From contig NZ_CP072360.1 of assembly GCF_018128065.1 (NCBI RefSeq), positions 1,244,501-1,308,500 of the forward strand: a stretch of 64,000 nt of DNA, in the 5' to 3' direction. The position numbers and the translations under genes were made by a program. Under the pieces are notes generated by a model, which did no database searches, was not told where the DNA came from, and saw nothing but the letters and a program-made list of their open reading frames with translations. Shown here in pieces: positions 1 through 8,826 of this stretch. How positions within the stretch are numbered: position 1 is the stretch's first letter; every line of letters starts with the position of its first letter. The DNA comes from Prevotella melaninogenica. GTDB lineage: Bacteria; Bacteroidota; Bacteroidia; Bacteroidales; Bacteroidaceae.

Positions 1-31
1 CTTACTTAACACAGATGGTGAAGAGCAATAA
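1..31 (+). CDS. Possible 3' end of an upstream gene
   Basis: Frame 2 reads LLNTDGEEQ and then TAA at 29-31, directly before a strong hairpin terminator. This is how the tail of a plus-strand gene entering from the left would look, but only nine codons are visible and no family can be named. A chance reading frame is equally possible. Confidence 0.25.
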   Translation, partial: LLNTDGEEQ

Positions 32-80
32 ATTTGAAAAGAGCTGTAACTGCCAATGCGGTTACAGCTCTTTTCAAATT
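31..80. terminator. Bidirectional hairpin terminator
   Basis: A perfect 20-bp inverted repeat (31-50 and 61-80) encloses a 10-base loop. The arms are A/T-rich at their outer ends (AATTTGAAAAG at one end, CTTTTCAAATT at the other), so it can act as an intrinsic terminator in both directions. It would serve the minus-strand gene that ends at 96 and any plus-strand gene ending near 31. Confidence 0.75.
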
Positions 81-95
81 ACAATAAAATACGAT

Positions 96-500
96 TTAAA
101 CTTTCTTCAGCAAAGCAGTCAATCCTTGAAGCTGTTCCTGCCACATGGAAATCTTGCTATTTACCTTATCAAGATCAACGCCCTGATTTAGTTCTGGTGA
201 ATCACGTTGCTGCTGCAACAAGCTGATATACTGATTAACCAATGCAATCTTAGCTTTTATAGTCTTTTTCTTAGGGTAGCCACGCTTATCAACCTCTTTC
301 TGATATTGTTCAGATATTGCGTTGATTCGTTGTCCACACTCTTCATACTGGCTCAACCACTGCTGGTAAGCTGCACTATTCTGCTTGTTTTCAAACTGTG
401 TTGTGTTTGCAGATTCACCTATCTGCTTGTATGAGCTTTGTGCCATACCCATCATTGGAAGGACCAACAAAGCAATAACCAATAATTTCTTAACTCTCAT
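96..500 (-). CDS. Small secreted hypothetical protein
   Basis: A 134-residue protein of unknown function. The first 20 or so residues form a signal peptide: a basic start (MRVKK), a hydrophobic core (LLVIALLVLPMMGM) and an AQ-S cleavage site of the kind common in Bacteroidota. The mature part is polar and helical, rich in Q, K and E, with no cysteine lipobox and no recognisable enzyme motif; it could form a coiled coil in the periplasm. It stands alone, with a TAnnTTTG promoter motif about 35 bases upstream of its start and the strong hairpin just after its stop. The start is the only ATG in front of the signal peptide. I do not recognise the family. Confidence 0.7.
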   Translation of the reverse strand: MRVKKLLVIALLVLPMMGMAQSSYKQIGESANTTQFENKQNSAAYQQWLSQYEECGQRINAISEQYQKEVDKRGYPKKKTIKAKIALVNQYISLLQQQRDSPELNQGVDLDKVNSKISMWQEQLQGLTALLKKV

Positions 501-532
501 AATTGTGTTCTTTTAAAATAAAATATCAGCTG

Positions 533-540
533 CAAATATA
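533..540 (-). promoter_or_regulatory. Bacteroidetes -7 promoter element
   Basis: On the minus strand this reads TATATTTG followed by C, matching the Bacteroidetes -7 consensus TAnnTTTG. It lies 33 bases upstream of the ATG at 500. No clear TTTG -33 box was checked out for it. Confidence 0.55.
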
Positions 541-573
541 AAGTAAATATCAGAAAGAACCAAAGTTTTTTTG

Positions 574-581
574 TAATTTTG
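574..581 (+). promoter_or_regulatory. Bacteroidetes -7 promoter element
   Basis: TAATTTTG followed by C matches TAnnTTTG and lies about 72 bases upstream of the uvrA-paralogue ATG at 653. No TTTG -33 box is visible at the usual distance. Confidence 0.5.
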
Positions 582-652
582 CATATTACTCTCCGTCCTT
601 TAAATCACTTTTAAGAGTTTGTAAGGATAAATATAGAATAAAGTTGAATAAT

Positions 653-3529
653 ATGAATAAATATATTGAGGTAAAAGGGGCTAAGGTTAACAACCTAAAA
701 GATATAAACGTGAAAATCCCTCAAGGTCAGTTTGTTGCTATCACTGGCGTATCAGGTTCGGGCAAGTCATCGCTTGCTTTCGACACACTCTACGCTGAAG
801 GACAACGCAGATATGTTGAGAGTCTTTCCGCTTATGCCCGTCAGTTCTTAGGTAGAATGGCCAAACCAGAGGTCGATTTCATCAAAGGACTTCCCCCTGC
901 CATAGCCATTGAGCAAAAAGTTATCTCACGTAATCCACGTTCGACAGTGGGTACTTCTACCGAAATATACGAATATCTCCGTCTTCTCTATGCTCGCATA
1001 GGTAGAACTTTCAGTCCTGTATCGGGCGAAGAGGTAAAACATCATTCTGTTGAAGATGTCATTGAGAAAGTGATGTCCTATTCTGAAGGTACAAAGTTCT
1101 GTATTCTTTCCCCTCTCCATATCATTGAAGGGAGAAGCGTACAAGCCCAACTTGAAATGGAGATGCAGGAAGGCTATGCACGTATCTATGTGGATAATGA
1201 TTTCATTCGCATAGAAGACTGGCTTGAACAAAATCCTGCTGATGAGAGCAACAAAAGCAAAGCTAAAAACAAGGATAAAGACATCTATCTCGTTATTGAT
1301 CGACTATCGGTCGATAAGTCCAAAGATACATTGACTCGACTCACTGATTCTTGTGAGACAGCTTTCTATGAGGGCGATGGCAATATGCGGTTGATGATTC
1401 TCCCAGCTAAACTAACCTACGATTTTTCAACTCGCTTTGAAGCTGACGGTATCCGCTTTGAAGAGCCAAACGACAATATGTTTTCGTTCAATTCTCCCCT
1501 TGGTGCCTGTCCTACTTGTGAAGGATTTGGGCGAGTTATAGGAATTGATGAGAAGTTAGTCATTCCTGATTCCTCTCTTTCTGTCTATGATGGCTGCGTA
1601 CAATGTTGGCATGGTGAGAAAATGGCAACGTGGAAAGATGAATTTTGCAGACGTGCTGCAAAGGATAATTTCCCTATCTTTAAACCTTATTATGAACTAA
1701 CAAAGGCTGAGAAAGAAAGCCTTTGGAAGGGTCTTCCAAGCGAAAGGAAGAAGGATATTCACGACCGAATCTGTATTGATTCCTTCTTCCAAATGGTAAA
1801 GGAAAACCAGTATAAGATTCAATATCGTGTTTTGCTAAGTCGTTATCGTGGTAAGACTGTTTGTCCTGACTGCCATGGAACTAAACTAAAGAAAGAAGCT
1901 ACGTGGGTCAAGATAGGTGGTATGGCTATCACCGACCTTGTTGATATGTCTATTATCAACCTTAAAAAGTGGTTTGACAAGCTGGAACTAACAGAGCATG
2001 AGCAGGAAGTTAGTAAGCGATTGATGACCGAGATAACAAGTCGTCTGCAGTTCCTTTTAGATGTAGGATTGGGCTATCTCACCCTTAACCGCCAATCAAA
2101 CTCATTGAGTGGTGGTGAGAGTCAGCGCATCAATCTCACAACTTCCCTTGGTTCTTCCCTCGTTGGCTCACTCTATATACTTGACGAACCATCTATAGGT
2201 TTACACAGTCGAGATACCGACCGACTCATCCATGTACTGAAAGAACTTCAAGCATTAGGTAACACGGTGGTTGTTGTAGAACATGATGAGGAAATCATGC
2301 GTGCTGCAGACTACCTGATTGACGTTGGACCAGATGCAGGTAGACTTGGCGGAGAGATTGTTTTCGAAGGTAAAGTATCTGATATCAAGCGAATAGAGGG
2401 AGATATTAAAGAGAAGAAAAATACTCAATCACTGCAACTGCTGGAGCAGTATCCTCATTCATATACCATTAAATACCTCACAGGAACGGAAGTTATCAAC
2501 ACACCTACAAGTCGACGCCCTTGGAATATGGCGATAGAATTGAAGGGAGCACGCATGAATAATCTTAAGGGTGTTGACGTAAAGTTCCCTCTGAATGTCT
2601 TTACTGTAGTGACAGGAGTCAGTGGTAGCGGAAAGTCTTCCCTTGTGAAAGGTATTCTCTACCCTGCTCTAAAACGTCATTTAGATGAAGTTGCCGACAC
2701 ACCAGGTGAATATTCATCTATCGGTGGTGACTGGAAACAGATTAAACACGTGGAGTTTGTAGATCAGAACCCTATCGGTAAGAGTACACGCTCTAACCCT
2801 GCAACATACGTAAAGGCATACGACGAAATCAGAAAGCTATTTGCAGACCAGCAGTTATCTAAGCAGATGGGCTTCACGCCACAATATTTCTCATTCAACA
2901 CAGAAGGTGGTCGCTGCGAAGAATGTAAAGGTGCAGGTGTCATTACGGTAGAGATGCAATTTATGGCAGACCTCGTTTTGGAATGTGAAGAGTGTCACGG
3001 ACAGCGTTTTAAGCATGAAATTCTTGACGTACAATTCCAAGGAAAGAATATCAACGACGTTCTGAATATGACAGTGTCTGAAGCTATTCAGTTCTTCGGT
3101 GAACACAAACGCAAAGCAATTGTCAACCGCTTGAAGCCTTTGGAGGATGTCGGACTGGGCTACATCAAACTCGGACAAAGTTCTTCTACCCTCTCTGGTG
3201 GTGAGAATCAACGTGTAAAACTCGCCTACTTCATTGGACAGGAACAGCAAGAGCCAACACTTTTTATCTTCGATGAGCCTACCACAGGTCTTCACTTCCA
3301 CGATATTCAGCGTCTACTTCACGCCTTCAATGCCCTCATTGACCGTGGTCACAGCGTATTGGTTATTGAACATAACCTCGATGTCATCAAATGCGCCGAC
3401 CACGTTATTGACCTTGGTCCAGATGGTGGTGATAAAGGTGGATACCTCGTCATAGCAGGTACGCCAGAGGAAGTGGCACATTGCAAAGAGAGCCTAACAG
3501 GTAAGTATTTGATTGAGAAGCTAAAATAG
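653..3529 (+). CDS. uvrA: UvrA paralogue (excinuclease ABC subunit A-like)
   Basis: A 958-residue UvrA-family ABC ATPase, the DNA-damage sensor of nucleotide excision repair or a diverged relative. Visible: Walker A GVSGSGKSS near residue 35 and again in the second half, two LSGGE signatures, two DEPSIGLH/DEPTTGLH Walker B-type motifs, and the C-terminal zinc module (CEECKG ... CEECHG). In the first zinc module only the CPTC pair is present; the partner CxxC known from E. coli UvrA is missing. It differs from the canonical copy at 8827 in otherwise invariant stretches (QNPIGKSTRS instead of QSPIGRTPRS). Start: a TTG at 644 is in frame, but the ATG at 653 fits the family N-terminus. Bacteroidota often carry two UvrA genes; the role of this one is not evident from sequence. 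Confidence 0.9.
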   Translation: MNKYIEVKGAKVNNLKDINVKIPQGQFVAITGVSGSGKSSLAFDTLYAEGQRRYVESLSAYARQFLGRMAKPEVDFIKGLPPAIAIEQKVISRNPRSTVGTSTEIYEYLRLLYARIGRTFSPVSGEEVKHHSVEDVIEKVMSYSEGTKFCILSPLHIIEGRSVQAQLEMEMQEGYARIYVDNDFIRIEDWLEQNPADESNKSKAKNKDKDIYLVIDRLSVDKSKDTLTRLTDSCETAFYEGDGNMRLMILPAKLTYDFSTRFEADGIRFEEPNDNMFSFNSPLGACPTCEGFGRVIGIDEKLVIPDSSLSVYDGCVQCWHGEKMATWKDEFCRRAAKDNFPIFKPYYELTKAEKESLWKGLPSERKKDIHDRICIDSFFQMVKENQYKIQYRVLLSRYRGKTVCPDCHGTKLKKEATWVKIGGMAITDLVDMSIINLKKWFDKLELTEHEQEVSKRLMTEITSRLQFLLDVGLGYLTLNRQSNSLSGGESQRINLTTSLGSSLVGSLYILDEPSIGLHSRDTDRLIHVLKELQALGNTVVVVEHDEEIMRAADYLIDVGPDAGRLGGEIVFEGKVSDIKRIEGDIKEKKNTQSLQLLEQYPHSYTIKYLTGTEVINTPTSRRPWNMAIELKGARMNNLKGVDVKFPLNVFTVVTGVSGSGKSSLVKGILYPALKRHLDEVADTPGEYSSIGGDWKQIKHVEFVDQNPIGKSTRSNPATYVKAYDEIRKLFADQQLSKQMGFTPQYFSFNTEGGRCEECKGAGVITVEMQFMADLVLECEECHGQRFKHEILDVQFQGKNINDVLNMTVSEAIQFFGEHKRKAIVNRLKPLEDVGLGYIKLGQSSSTLSGGENQRVKLAYFIGQEQQEPTLFIFDEPTTGLHFHDIQRLLHAFNALIDRGHSVLVIEHNLDVIKCADHVIDLGPDGGDKGGYLVIAGTPEEVAHCKESLTGKYLIEKLK

Positions 3530-3771
3530 ATAAGATTTGTAGTATTGTGTTGTACAGAGAATGAAAGATAACCTAAAAGGTTCACACTATGTACGACAAA
3601 AACACTTCGTATAAATAAGAAAAAGATATTAGCATGTGTGAGGAGGACACAAGTTTTGTAGACTGCGAAATATATTTACATTTTTCACAATTCTCCTACT
3701 TTTAAATAGGCATTAAAAGCCTTTTCTTCCCGCATTCGTATTTATCAACATATCAAGTTGTTACAGAACCG

Positions 3772-3876
3772 CACAAGAAGAGGTGCTTAGTTAGCCTTCA
3801 AAAGGGCGTTAGTTAGACCTCAAAAGAGCATCTTTAGGAAGCCAATTGGGCGTCTTTTCAAAGCTAAAAGGGCATC
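3772..3876. repeat. 22-bp-period palindrome array, family 1 copy A
   Basis: Units start at about 3772, 3794, 3816, 3838 and 3860, exactly 22 bases apart. Positions 7-14 of each unit carry AAAAGGGC or a variant, and most units fold as a small hairpin (for example GCCTT-CAA-AAGGGC). The array lies in the 549-base gap between the convergent ends of the uvrA paralogue and the POT transporter. A related copy is at 15542. I see nothing else in the gap apart from AT-rich sequence. Confidence 0.75.
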
Positions 3877-4078
3877 TATTAAAATTTAGCATTTGAAAAA
3901 TACGGACAAAACATAAGTGGATATATCAACTTTATAAGTTATGACATATCCACTTTCTTATAGCATTGACGCAAATATTTAATATAATCTGCCAAGATTC
4001 ATTTGGTTATTTGACAATGTCCTAAATACTCAAAATCAATTAGCTATAATTCCCTTATAAGAGGTCAATCATTTTACA

Positions 4079-5632
4079 TTAAGACTTCGTTACACGCTCC
4101 AGCCACTTCACCATACCGAACATAACAGCCATAGAAATGATACATACGATGGCAAAAACAAGCCAACAAGTCCAAATTGACCACTTGTTATACATCAATG
4201 GACCAATCCAAAGGAAGCCATTACCAACAGCTGTAGCACCTAACCACAATCCCTGACAAAGTCCCTGAAGATTCTTAGGAGCAACCTTACTTACAAAACT
4301 CAGACCCAGTGGAGAGATAAATAACTCAGCAACGGTGAGGAAGAAGTAAGTGAGGATAAGAATCATCGGACCAGCCTTCATAGTTGCACGGACAGCAGGC
4401 TCAAGAGAAGTAAACTGCTCAGCTGAAGGATAATCATGAACCAGTGAAAATACCATTAAGAAGAGATAGGCAAAGCCTGCGATACCCATACCGTAGGCTA
4501 TCTTACGAGGTGTGGAAATAGGCTTACCTTTCTTGGTGAAATAGGCAAAGACCCACATAATCAATGGAGTAAGAGAGATTACAAAGAACGGGTTAACCGC
4601 CTGCCATATCTCCGGTGCTACAGAATCCGTATTGACGAAGTCGCGTGCGAAGAAAGAAAGGCTCTGACCATTCTGATGGAATGAGAACCAAAAGAATACA
4701 CTGATACCCAATACAGCAAAAAGAGCATACATACGCTGTTTAATCTCCTTTGCCATTGACGCTTTCTCATCCTCGGTATACTCAACATTGACTATCTGCT
4801 CCTTCTTGCCTGGCATTGGGAAGAGTTTCTTTGAGCTCATGAAGATAACAAGAGAGATGAGCATGGTAACAACACTGGCAATAAAGCTATAATGAACACC
4901 TGTATTGAACACATCAAGATAATGAGGACAGAATGATGCTAAATCAGCAGCATTACCACCCACCTTGGTTGCAAGTTCCTGCAAATTGCTGAGATTGTCA
5001 CCAATAGTACCATTGATATACTTATGGCAAAGCTGTGGCAAAGCTGCATCATAAGTCAGACCATTGCGTCCCAGCCACCAGCTACGCAATACAGGAGCTA
5101 TGAATGGAGCAGCCAATGCACCCAAATTAATGAAGACATAGAAGATCTGGAAACCAGCATCACGCTGTCCCTGCGCCCATTTCAGACGCTCGGGTGAAAC
5201 TTTTGCCGCTTCAGTCTCAAAATCATCATACATCTGACCGACGATAGCCTGTAAATTACCTTTAAATAATCCATTACCAACAGCAATCAATACCAAAGCA
5301 AAGATAGTGAAGGCAAGCAGATAAGAATTATTTTCAGGTGTAGCGAGAACAGGGATAGACAATGCCACATACCCCAGTGCCATCACGACAAGACCACTTT
5401 CAATTGTACGCTGATAGTTTTGTGTGCGGTCAGCAATAACACCACCTACCAAGCTCATGACATAGATTGCAGCCAAAAAAAGGGATGCAATCAGACCTGA
5501 CGTTTCGTCTGACAGACCGAACTTAGAACACAAGAATAATGCGAGAACCGCATTCATAATGTAGTAACCGAAGCGTTCGCCCATGTTACTGAAGGCTGCT
5601 TGAAGCAATCCTTTTGGGTGATTTTTAAACAT
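4079..5632 (-). CDS. POT/PTR-family proton-coupled peptide transporter
   Basis: A 517-residue inner-membrane protein of the major facilitator superfamily, POT branch, which imports di- and tripeptides with protons. Support: the N-terminal FSNMGERFGYYIMNAVLALF is the family motif 1 (ExxERFxYY type), GGVIADR is the loop 2-3 MFS motif, and about 14 hydrophobic segments follow. A C-terminal stretch AELFISPLGLSFVSK matches the POT PTR2 signature region. It is the last gene of a three-gene operon, starting 8 bases after the outer-membrane barrel gene. A peptide diet is normal for oral Prevotella. The substrate cannot be read from sequence. Confidence 0.9.
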   Translation of the reverse strand: MFKNHPKGLLQAAFSNMGERFGYYIMNAVLALFLCSKFGLSDETSGLIASLFLAAIYVMSLVGGVIADRTQNYQRTIESGLVVMALGYVALSIPVLATPENNSYLLAFTIFALVLIAVGNGLFKGNLQAIVGQMYDDFETEAAKVSPERLKWAQGQRDAGFQIFYVFINLGALAAPFIAPVLRSWWLGRNGLTYDAALPQLCHKYINGTIGDNLSNLQELATKVGGNAADLASFCPHYLDVFNTGVHYSFIASVVTMLISLVIFMSSKKLFPMPGKKEQIVNVEYTEDEKASMAKEIKQRMYALFAVLGISVFFWFSFHQNGQSLSFFARDFVNTDSVAPEIWQAVNPFFVISLTPLIMWVFAYFTKKGKPISTPRKIAYGMGIAGFAYLFLMVFSLVHDYPSAEQFTSLEPAVRATMKAGPMILILTYFFLTVAELFISPLGLSFVSKVAPKNLQGLCQGLWLGATAVGNGFLWIGPLMYNKWSIWTCWLVFAIVCIISMAVMFGMVKWLERVTKS

Positions 5633-5640
5633 AGCTTATC

Positions 5641-6390
5641 TTATTTAGTTTTGGTTATATCAAAAAGATAGGTAGCCTTGACAACAATGTTGCCATAATT
5701 AGACTTACCGAAATAGTCTTTCTTTGAACTTCCATAGATATTACCTAATCCATAGTAATAACGAGCATCGAGCAGGAAATGTCCAACATGTCGGTTGCAA
5801 TACTCCATACCTAAGCCAGCCACAATGCCATAGTCTAATTTCTTTTCAATAGGCATTGATTCTTGTGCGATGGTCGTATTACTTCGCCCTGTACCATCGG
5901 TGGCAAGGTTAGGTGTATCATAGTTCTTAGATGTTGACTCTCCAAGATAAACTCCTAATTGTGGTCCCGCTTGGATGAAGAAGTTAAAACCATTCCGCTC
6001 ACGTCCCCATGCAAGATGTGCAAAAACGGGTATCTGAACATAATTAATGGTTCGTGAGTATTCTTCAGCCAATCCATTAGAATTAATTACAGGCTGGTCT
6101 GTACCAGTCAGTATCTTCTCTTTCCACCCGATAGAAGCATAGTTAACCTCACCATAGATAGAACAAATGGTATTAAAATACTTCTCACAAACATAACGCA
6201 GACTTAATCCACCCGTGACTCCGCCATGCATAGACTGCCTTACACTTGGCGTAAAACCTACGTTTGAGAGTACGTACCCTCCATTTACACCAATAGCAAA
6301 GTCGTTACGATGGTCTCCTATTTGCGCTGCAACAGACAAAGGCAGCGCAAGTAGGAAGATAACTAATATTTTTGAGATTCTATTCTTCAT
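5641..6390 (-). CDS. Outer-membrane beta-barrel protein (porin-like, PorT-type fold)
   Basis: A 249-residue exported protein. Residues 1-22 are a signal peptide ending in SVAAQ. The rest alternates aromatic and polar residues as in small outer-membrane barrels, with barrel-type phrases such as GVNGGYVLSNVGF at the start and VVKATYLFDITKTK at the C-terminus. It resembles the generic Bacteroidota 'outer membrane protein beta-barrel domain' family; PorT of type IX secretion has the same fold but nothing here proves that identity. It lies 26 bases after the LysM gene and 8 bases before the peptide transporter, so the three are probably co-transcribed. Confidence 0.75.
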   Translation of the reverse strand: MKNRISKILVIFLLALPLSVAAQIGDHRNDFAIGVNGGYVLSNVGFTPSVRQSMHGGVTGGLSLRYVCEKYFNTICSIYGEVNYASIGWKEKILTGTDQPVINSNGLAEEYSRTINYVQIPVFAHLAWGRERNGFNFFIQAGPQLGVYLGESTSKNYDTPNLATDGTGRSNTTIAQESMPIEKKLDYGIVAGLGMEYCNRHVGHFLLDARYYYGLGNIYGSSKKDYFGKSNYGNIVVKATYLFDITKTK

Positions 6391-6416
6391 ATTTGGAATA
6401 AGGTCTCTTCTACAAT

Positions 6417-7814
6417 TTAATAGACAAGATTCTCCATTGTCTGGTCTGTCTTGAAATGAATCAGTTGGAAGTTGTCATTAATATATCCACCCTGCCCTAT
6501 ACGAACAAAGTCGTAACGAGTTTGTAATGGACGATACTTAACCTCTGAGGCTGCACCCTTAAAATTCTTTCCGTTTGCCTTCAAGCCACGTATGAAGAAC
6601 TGTGTCATATCGTAACCCGTAAGTGCCATACGGGGAATATTTTGCTTTGCCATAGGCTCTCCATATTGTTCTAAATATTTTGCCTCTAATTCCTTCGTTT
6701 TATCCGCTGCCTTATTATAATAATAGGTAGATGGGATATAAGTATTATACTTGAAGTATTGGTCGAGGTTATAGTCCTGATAAACAAACCATTGGTTATA
6801 TCCAAATAAACTGATGGCTACACCTGGACGTGCCTTCTTAAGCTGAGCTAACTTAGCAAAGACCTCATTCAACTGTGGACTTTTCTCAGAATTAAGAATA
6901 ACAACATTAGGGCACGTTGCATCAAAGTGCTTTAAGAAGTCTGTGGCTGATGATTTTGAGCTTGTGAGATTATATTTAATCTTTTGTAAATCAAGCTGTT
7001 TCCTTAAATTTGTGGTAAAATCACCCACCTGGCTTGTTGCATCTTTGCAATTAACAAAGATAGGATGATGTGATCTTTGGAAACGCTCCAAGAAAGCAGC
7101 AATAGCCTTATTTGTTAAGGATGCATCAGTCTGATATACTTGGAATATGTTAGGATTTGTTTCAACATCGTTGCCTGTTATTGAGAAAGGTATCACAAGC
7201 TTGATATCATACGCACGACAAAAATCAGCTAAAGGCTTTACCTGCTCAGAATAAAGAGGTCCAAAGATGATATCTAATTTAGAAGCATTTGGTTCGAGTA
7301 ATGTACTACGAATATCAGCCCCCTTTGGTACATTCCAAGCATGCACATCTGTGGTAATACCTTCACTCTTCAACTGATTAAGAGCCAAGAGGACACCACG
7401 ATAGAACTCTACCATACGTTTTCCATCACCGTCTTGATTATGCAAAGGAAGCATAACACCAACACGAATTGCATTCACAGCCTTTACTGGAGCCTGAGCA
7501 ACAACAGGTTTAGCAGCTGACTTTTTGTTTGTCTTACCTTTTACAGAACCATCTGGCAGGAAGTCTCCCTCCTTTGAATAAGGAACAAATATCAAATCAC
7601 CTTTCTTCAATTCATAGCCAGCCTGCTTCATCGTCGGGTTACCATCAAGTAACTGTGGGATTGTTACGCCATATTCTTTAGCAATACCAAAGATAGTTTC
7701 CTTACGTTTTACCTTGTGTTGATCACGCCATTGGGCACTTTGTGCCAGCACGCTATAACTAAAAGTCATAGCCAAAAACAACATAAGGTATTTGAGATAT
7801 TTTTCCATATACAT
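6417..7814 (-). CDS. LysM plus periplasmic-binding-fold protein
   Basis: A 465-residue exported protein. After a signal peptide (hydrophobic to AQSAQ, about residue 25) comes one LysM domain (HKVKRKETIFGIAKEYGVT ... LKKGDLIFVPY), which binds peptidoglycan. The remainder, from about residue 110 (IRVGVMLPLHNQDGDG), has the type I periplasmic-binding fold of amino-acid ABC receptors (LDIIFGPLYSEQVKPLADF). Such fusions in Bacteroidota are annotated as LysM-containing substrate-binding proteins and resemble LpoA-like cell-wall regulators more than importers, since no ABC transporter lies nearby. Start: an in-frame ATG at 7859 overlaps the -7 promoter motif at 7849-7856, so 7814 (or 7808, MEKYLKYL) is preferred. 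First gene of the operon with the barrel and peptide transporter. Confidence 0.8.
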   Translation of the reverse strand: MYMEKYLKYLMLFLAMTFSYSVLAQSAQWRDQHKVKRKETIFGIAKEYGVTIPQLLDGNPTMKQAGYELKKGDLIFVPYSKEGDFLPDGSVKGKTNKKSAAKPVVAQAPVKAVNAIRVGVMLPLHNQDGDGKRMVEFYRGVLLALNQLKSEGITTDVHAWNVPKGADIRSTLLEPNASKLDIIFGPLYSEQVKPLADFCRAYDIKLVIPFSITGNDVETNPNIFQVYQTDASLTNKAIAAFLERFQRSHHPIFVNCKDATSQVGDFTTNLRKQLDLQKIKYNLTSSKSSATDFLKHFDATCPNVVILNSEKSPQLNEVFAKLAQLKKARPGVAISLFGYNQWFVYQDYNLDQYFKYNTYIPSTYYYNKAADKTKELEAKYLEQYGEPMAKQNIPRMALTGYDMTQFFIRGLKANGKNFKGAASEVKYRPLQTRYDFVRIGQGGYINDNFQLIHFKTDQTMENLVY

Positions 7815-7848
7815 ACTTTTGTATTCTAATAGTAACAAATTACAACTG

Positions 7849-7856
7849 CAAATATA
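7849..7856 (-). promoter_or_regulatory. -7 element of the LysM-barrel-transporter operon
   Basis: Minus strand TATATTTG followed by C. Its position inside the longest reading frame of the LysM gene argues for the internal start at 7814 or 7808. Confidence 0.6.
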
Positions 7857-7946
7857 CAAAAGAAATCTGTAATCAAAAGATGTAGAATGATAAAAAACAC
7901 AAAAACACTTATAGCATATTATTATTTGTGCAGACTGCTACATTTA

Positions 7947-7978
7947 CTTGTTTGTATGGAAAAAATTGTGTAAATTTG
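7947..7978 (+). promoter_or_regulatory. Promoter of the CHU_C protein gene
   Basis: TAAATTTG at 7971-7978 matches the Bacteroidetes -7 box; a partial -33 box (CTTG, 7947-7950) lies 20 bases upstream. The gene starts at 8022. Confidence 0.55.
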
Positions 7979-8021
7979 CACGATTACACATTTTCAAGGT
8001 AACATCAAACGAACTATTAAA

Positions 8022-8705
8022 ATGAAACAATATAAATTTAGGATATTTGGTATGGTACTGTCGCTGCTTCTTTCTTCCATAGCATGGGCACAAAATTGCC
8101 AACCTTCAGGTAAATACACCGATGCAAATGGAGAAACCAATACGATTGCAGCGGGTGATACTTATGCAGGATCGGCTCCTCTAATAGTTTCGTTTTCAGC
8201 TAATCCATCTACAACAAACGATGCTGCCACAAATTACGAATGGCATTTCTTCAATCAAAAGAATCCACGTTCAGCCTTTCTTATCCGTTACGATGAGAAT
8301 ACAGAATACACCTTTACAGAGGCTGGAACAACGAGAGTGGTGCTTTATGAAATTCTGAATGGTGACACTACACGCTATAATGCTATCAGCTTCTCTATCA
8401 GTGAAAGTAGTCTACAAATGCCTAATGCTTTCTCCCCTAATGGCGATGGCATCAATGATGTCTATCGTGCGAAACCTGGTTATAAAAGTATTATAGAGTT
8501 CAAAGCTATTATATTCAATCGTTGGGGACAAAAGTTATACGAATGGAATGACCCTTCTGGTGGCTGGGATGGTAAGTATAAAGGCAAAGATGTTGCCCAA
8601 GGGACTTACTTCGTCAATGTCACTGCAAAAGGAGCTGACGGAAAAGAGTTTCATATCCATAGAGATGTCAACCTCCTTAGAGGATATACACAGAATACAA
8701 GATGA
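8022..8705 (+). CDS. Secreted protein with type B (CHU_C) type IX sorting domain
   Basis: A 227-residue protein. Residues 1-23 form a signal peptide ending AWAQN. The middle (about 45-125) looks like a PKD/Ig-type fold (SAPLIVSFSANPSTTNDAA ... YEWHF). From about residue 135 the sequence MPNAFSPNGDGINDVY ... IFNRWGQKLYE ... GWDGKYKGKDVAQGTYF is the gliding-motility-associated C-terminal (CHU_C) domain, a signal for export by the type IX secretion system. It is short for this class: little remains besides one fold and the sorting domain. It stands alone, with its own promoter. The partner or substrate is unknown. Confidence 0.85.
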   Translation: MKQYKFRIFGMVLSLLLSSIAWAQNCQPSGKYTDANGETNTIAAGDTYAGSAPLIVSFSANPSTTNDAATNYEWHFFNQKNPRSAFLIRYDENTEYTFTEAGTTRVVLYEILNGDTTRYNAISFSISESSLQMPNAFSPNGDGINDVYRAKPGYKSIIEFKAIIFNRWGQKLYEWNDPSGGWDGKYKGKDVAQGTYFVNVTAKGADGKEFHIHRDVNLLRGYTQNTR

Positions 8706-8826
8706 TAGAATAATGAAGTTTAGATAATATTAAAAGGTAATTCTAACTTTCCTTTCGGCTGACATTTCAAAAAGGAGTCATTAACATTCAGCTATTCATC
8801 AACACTCAACACATTACCACCAAACA

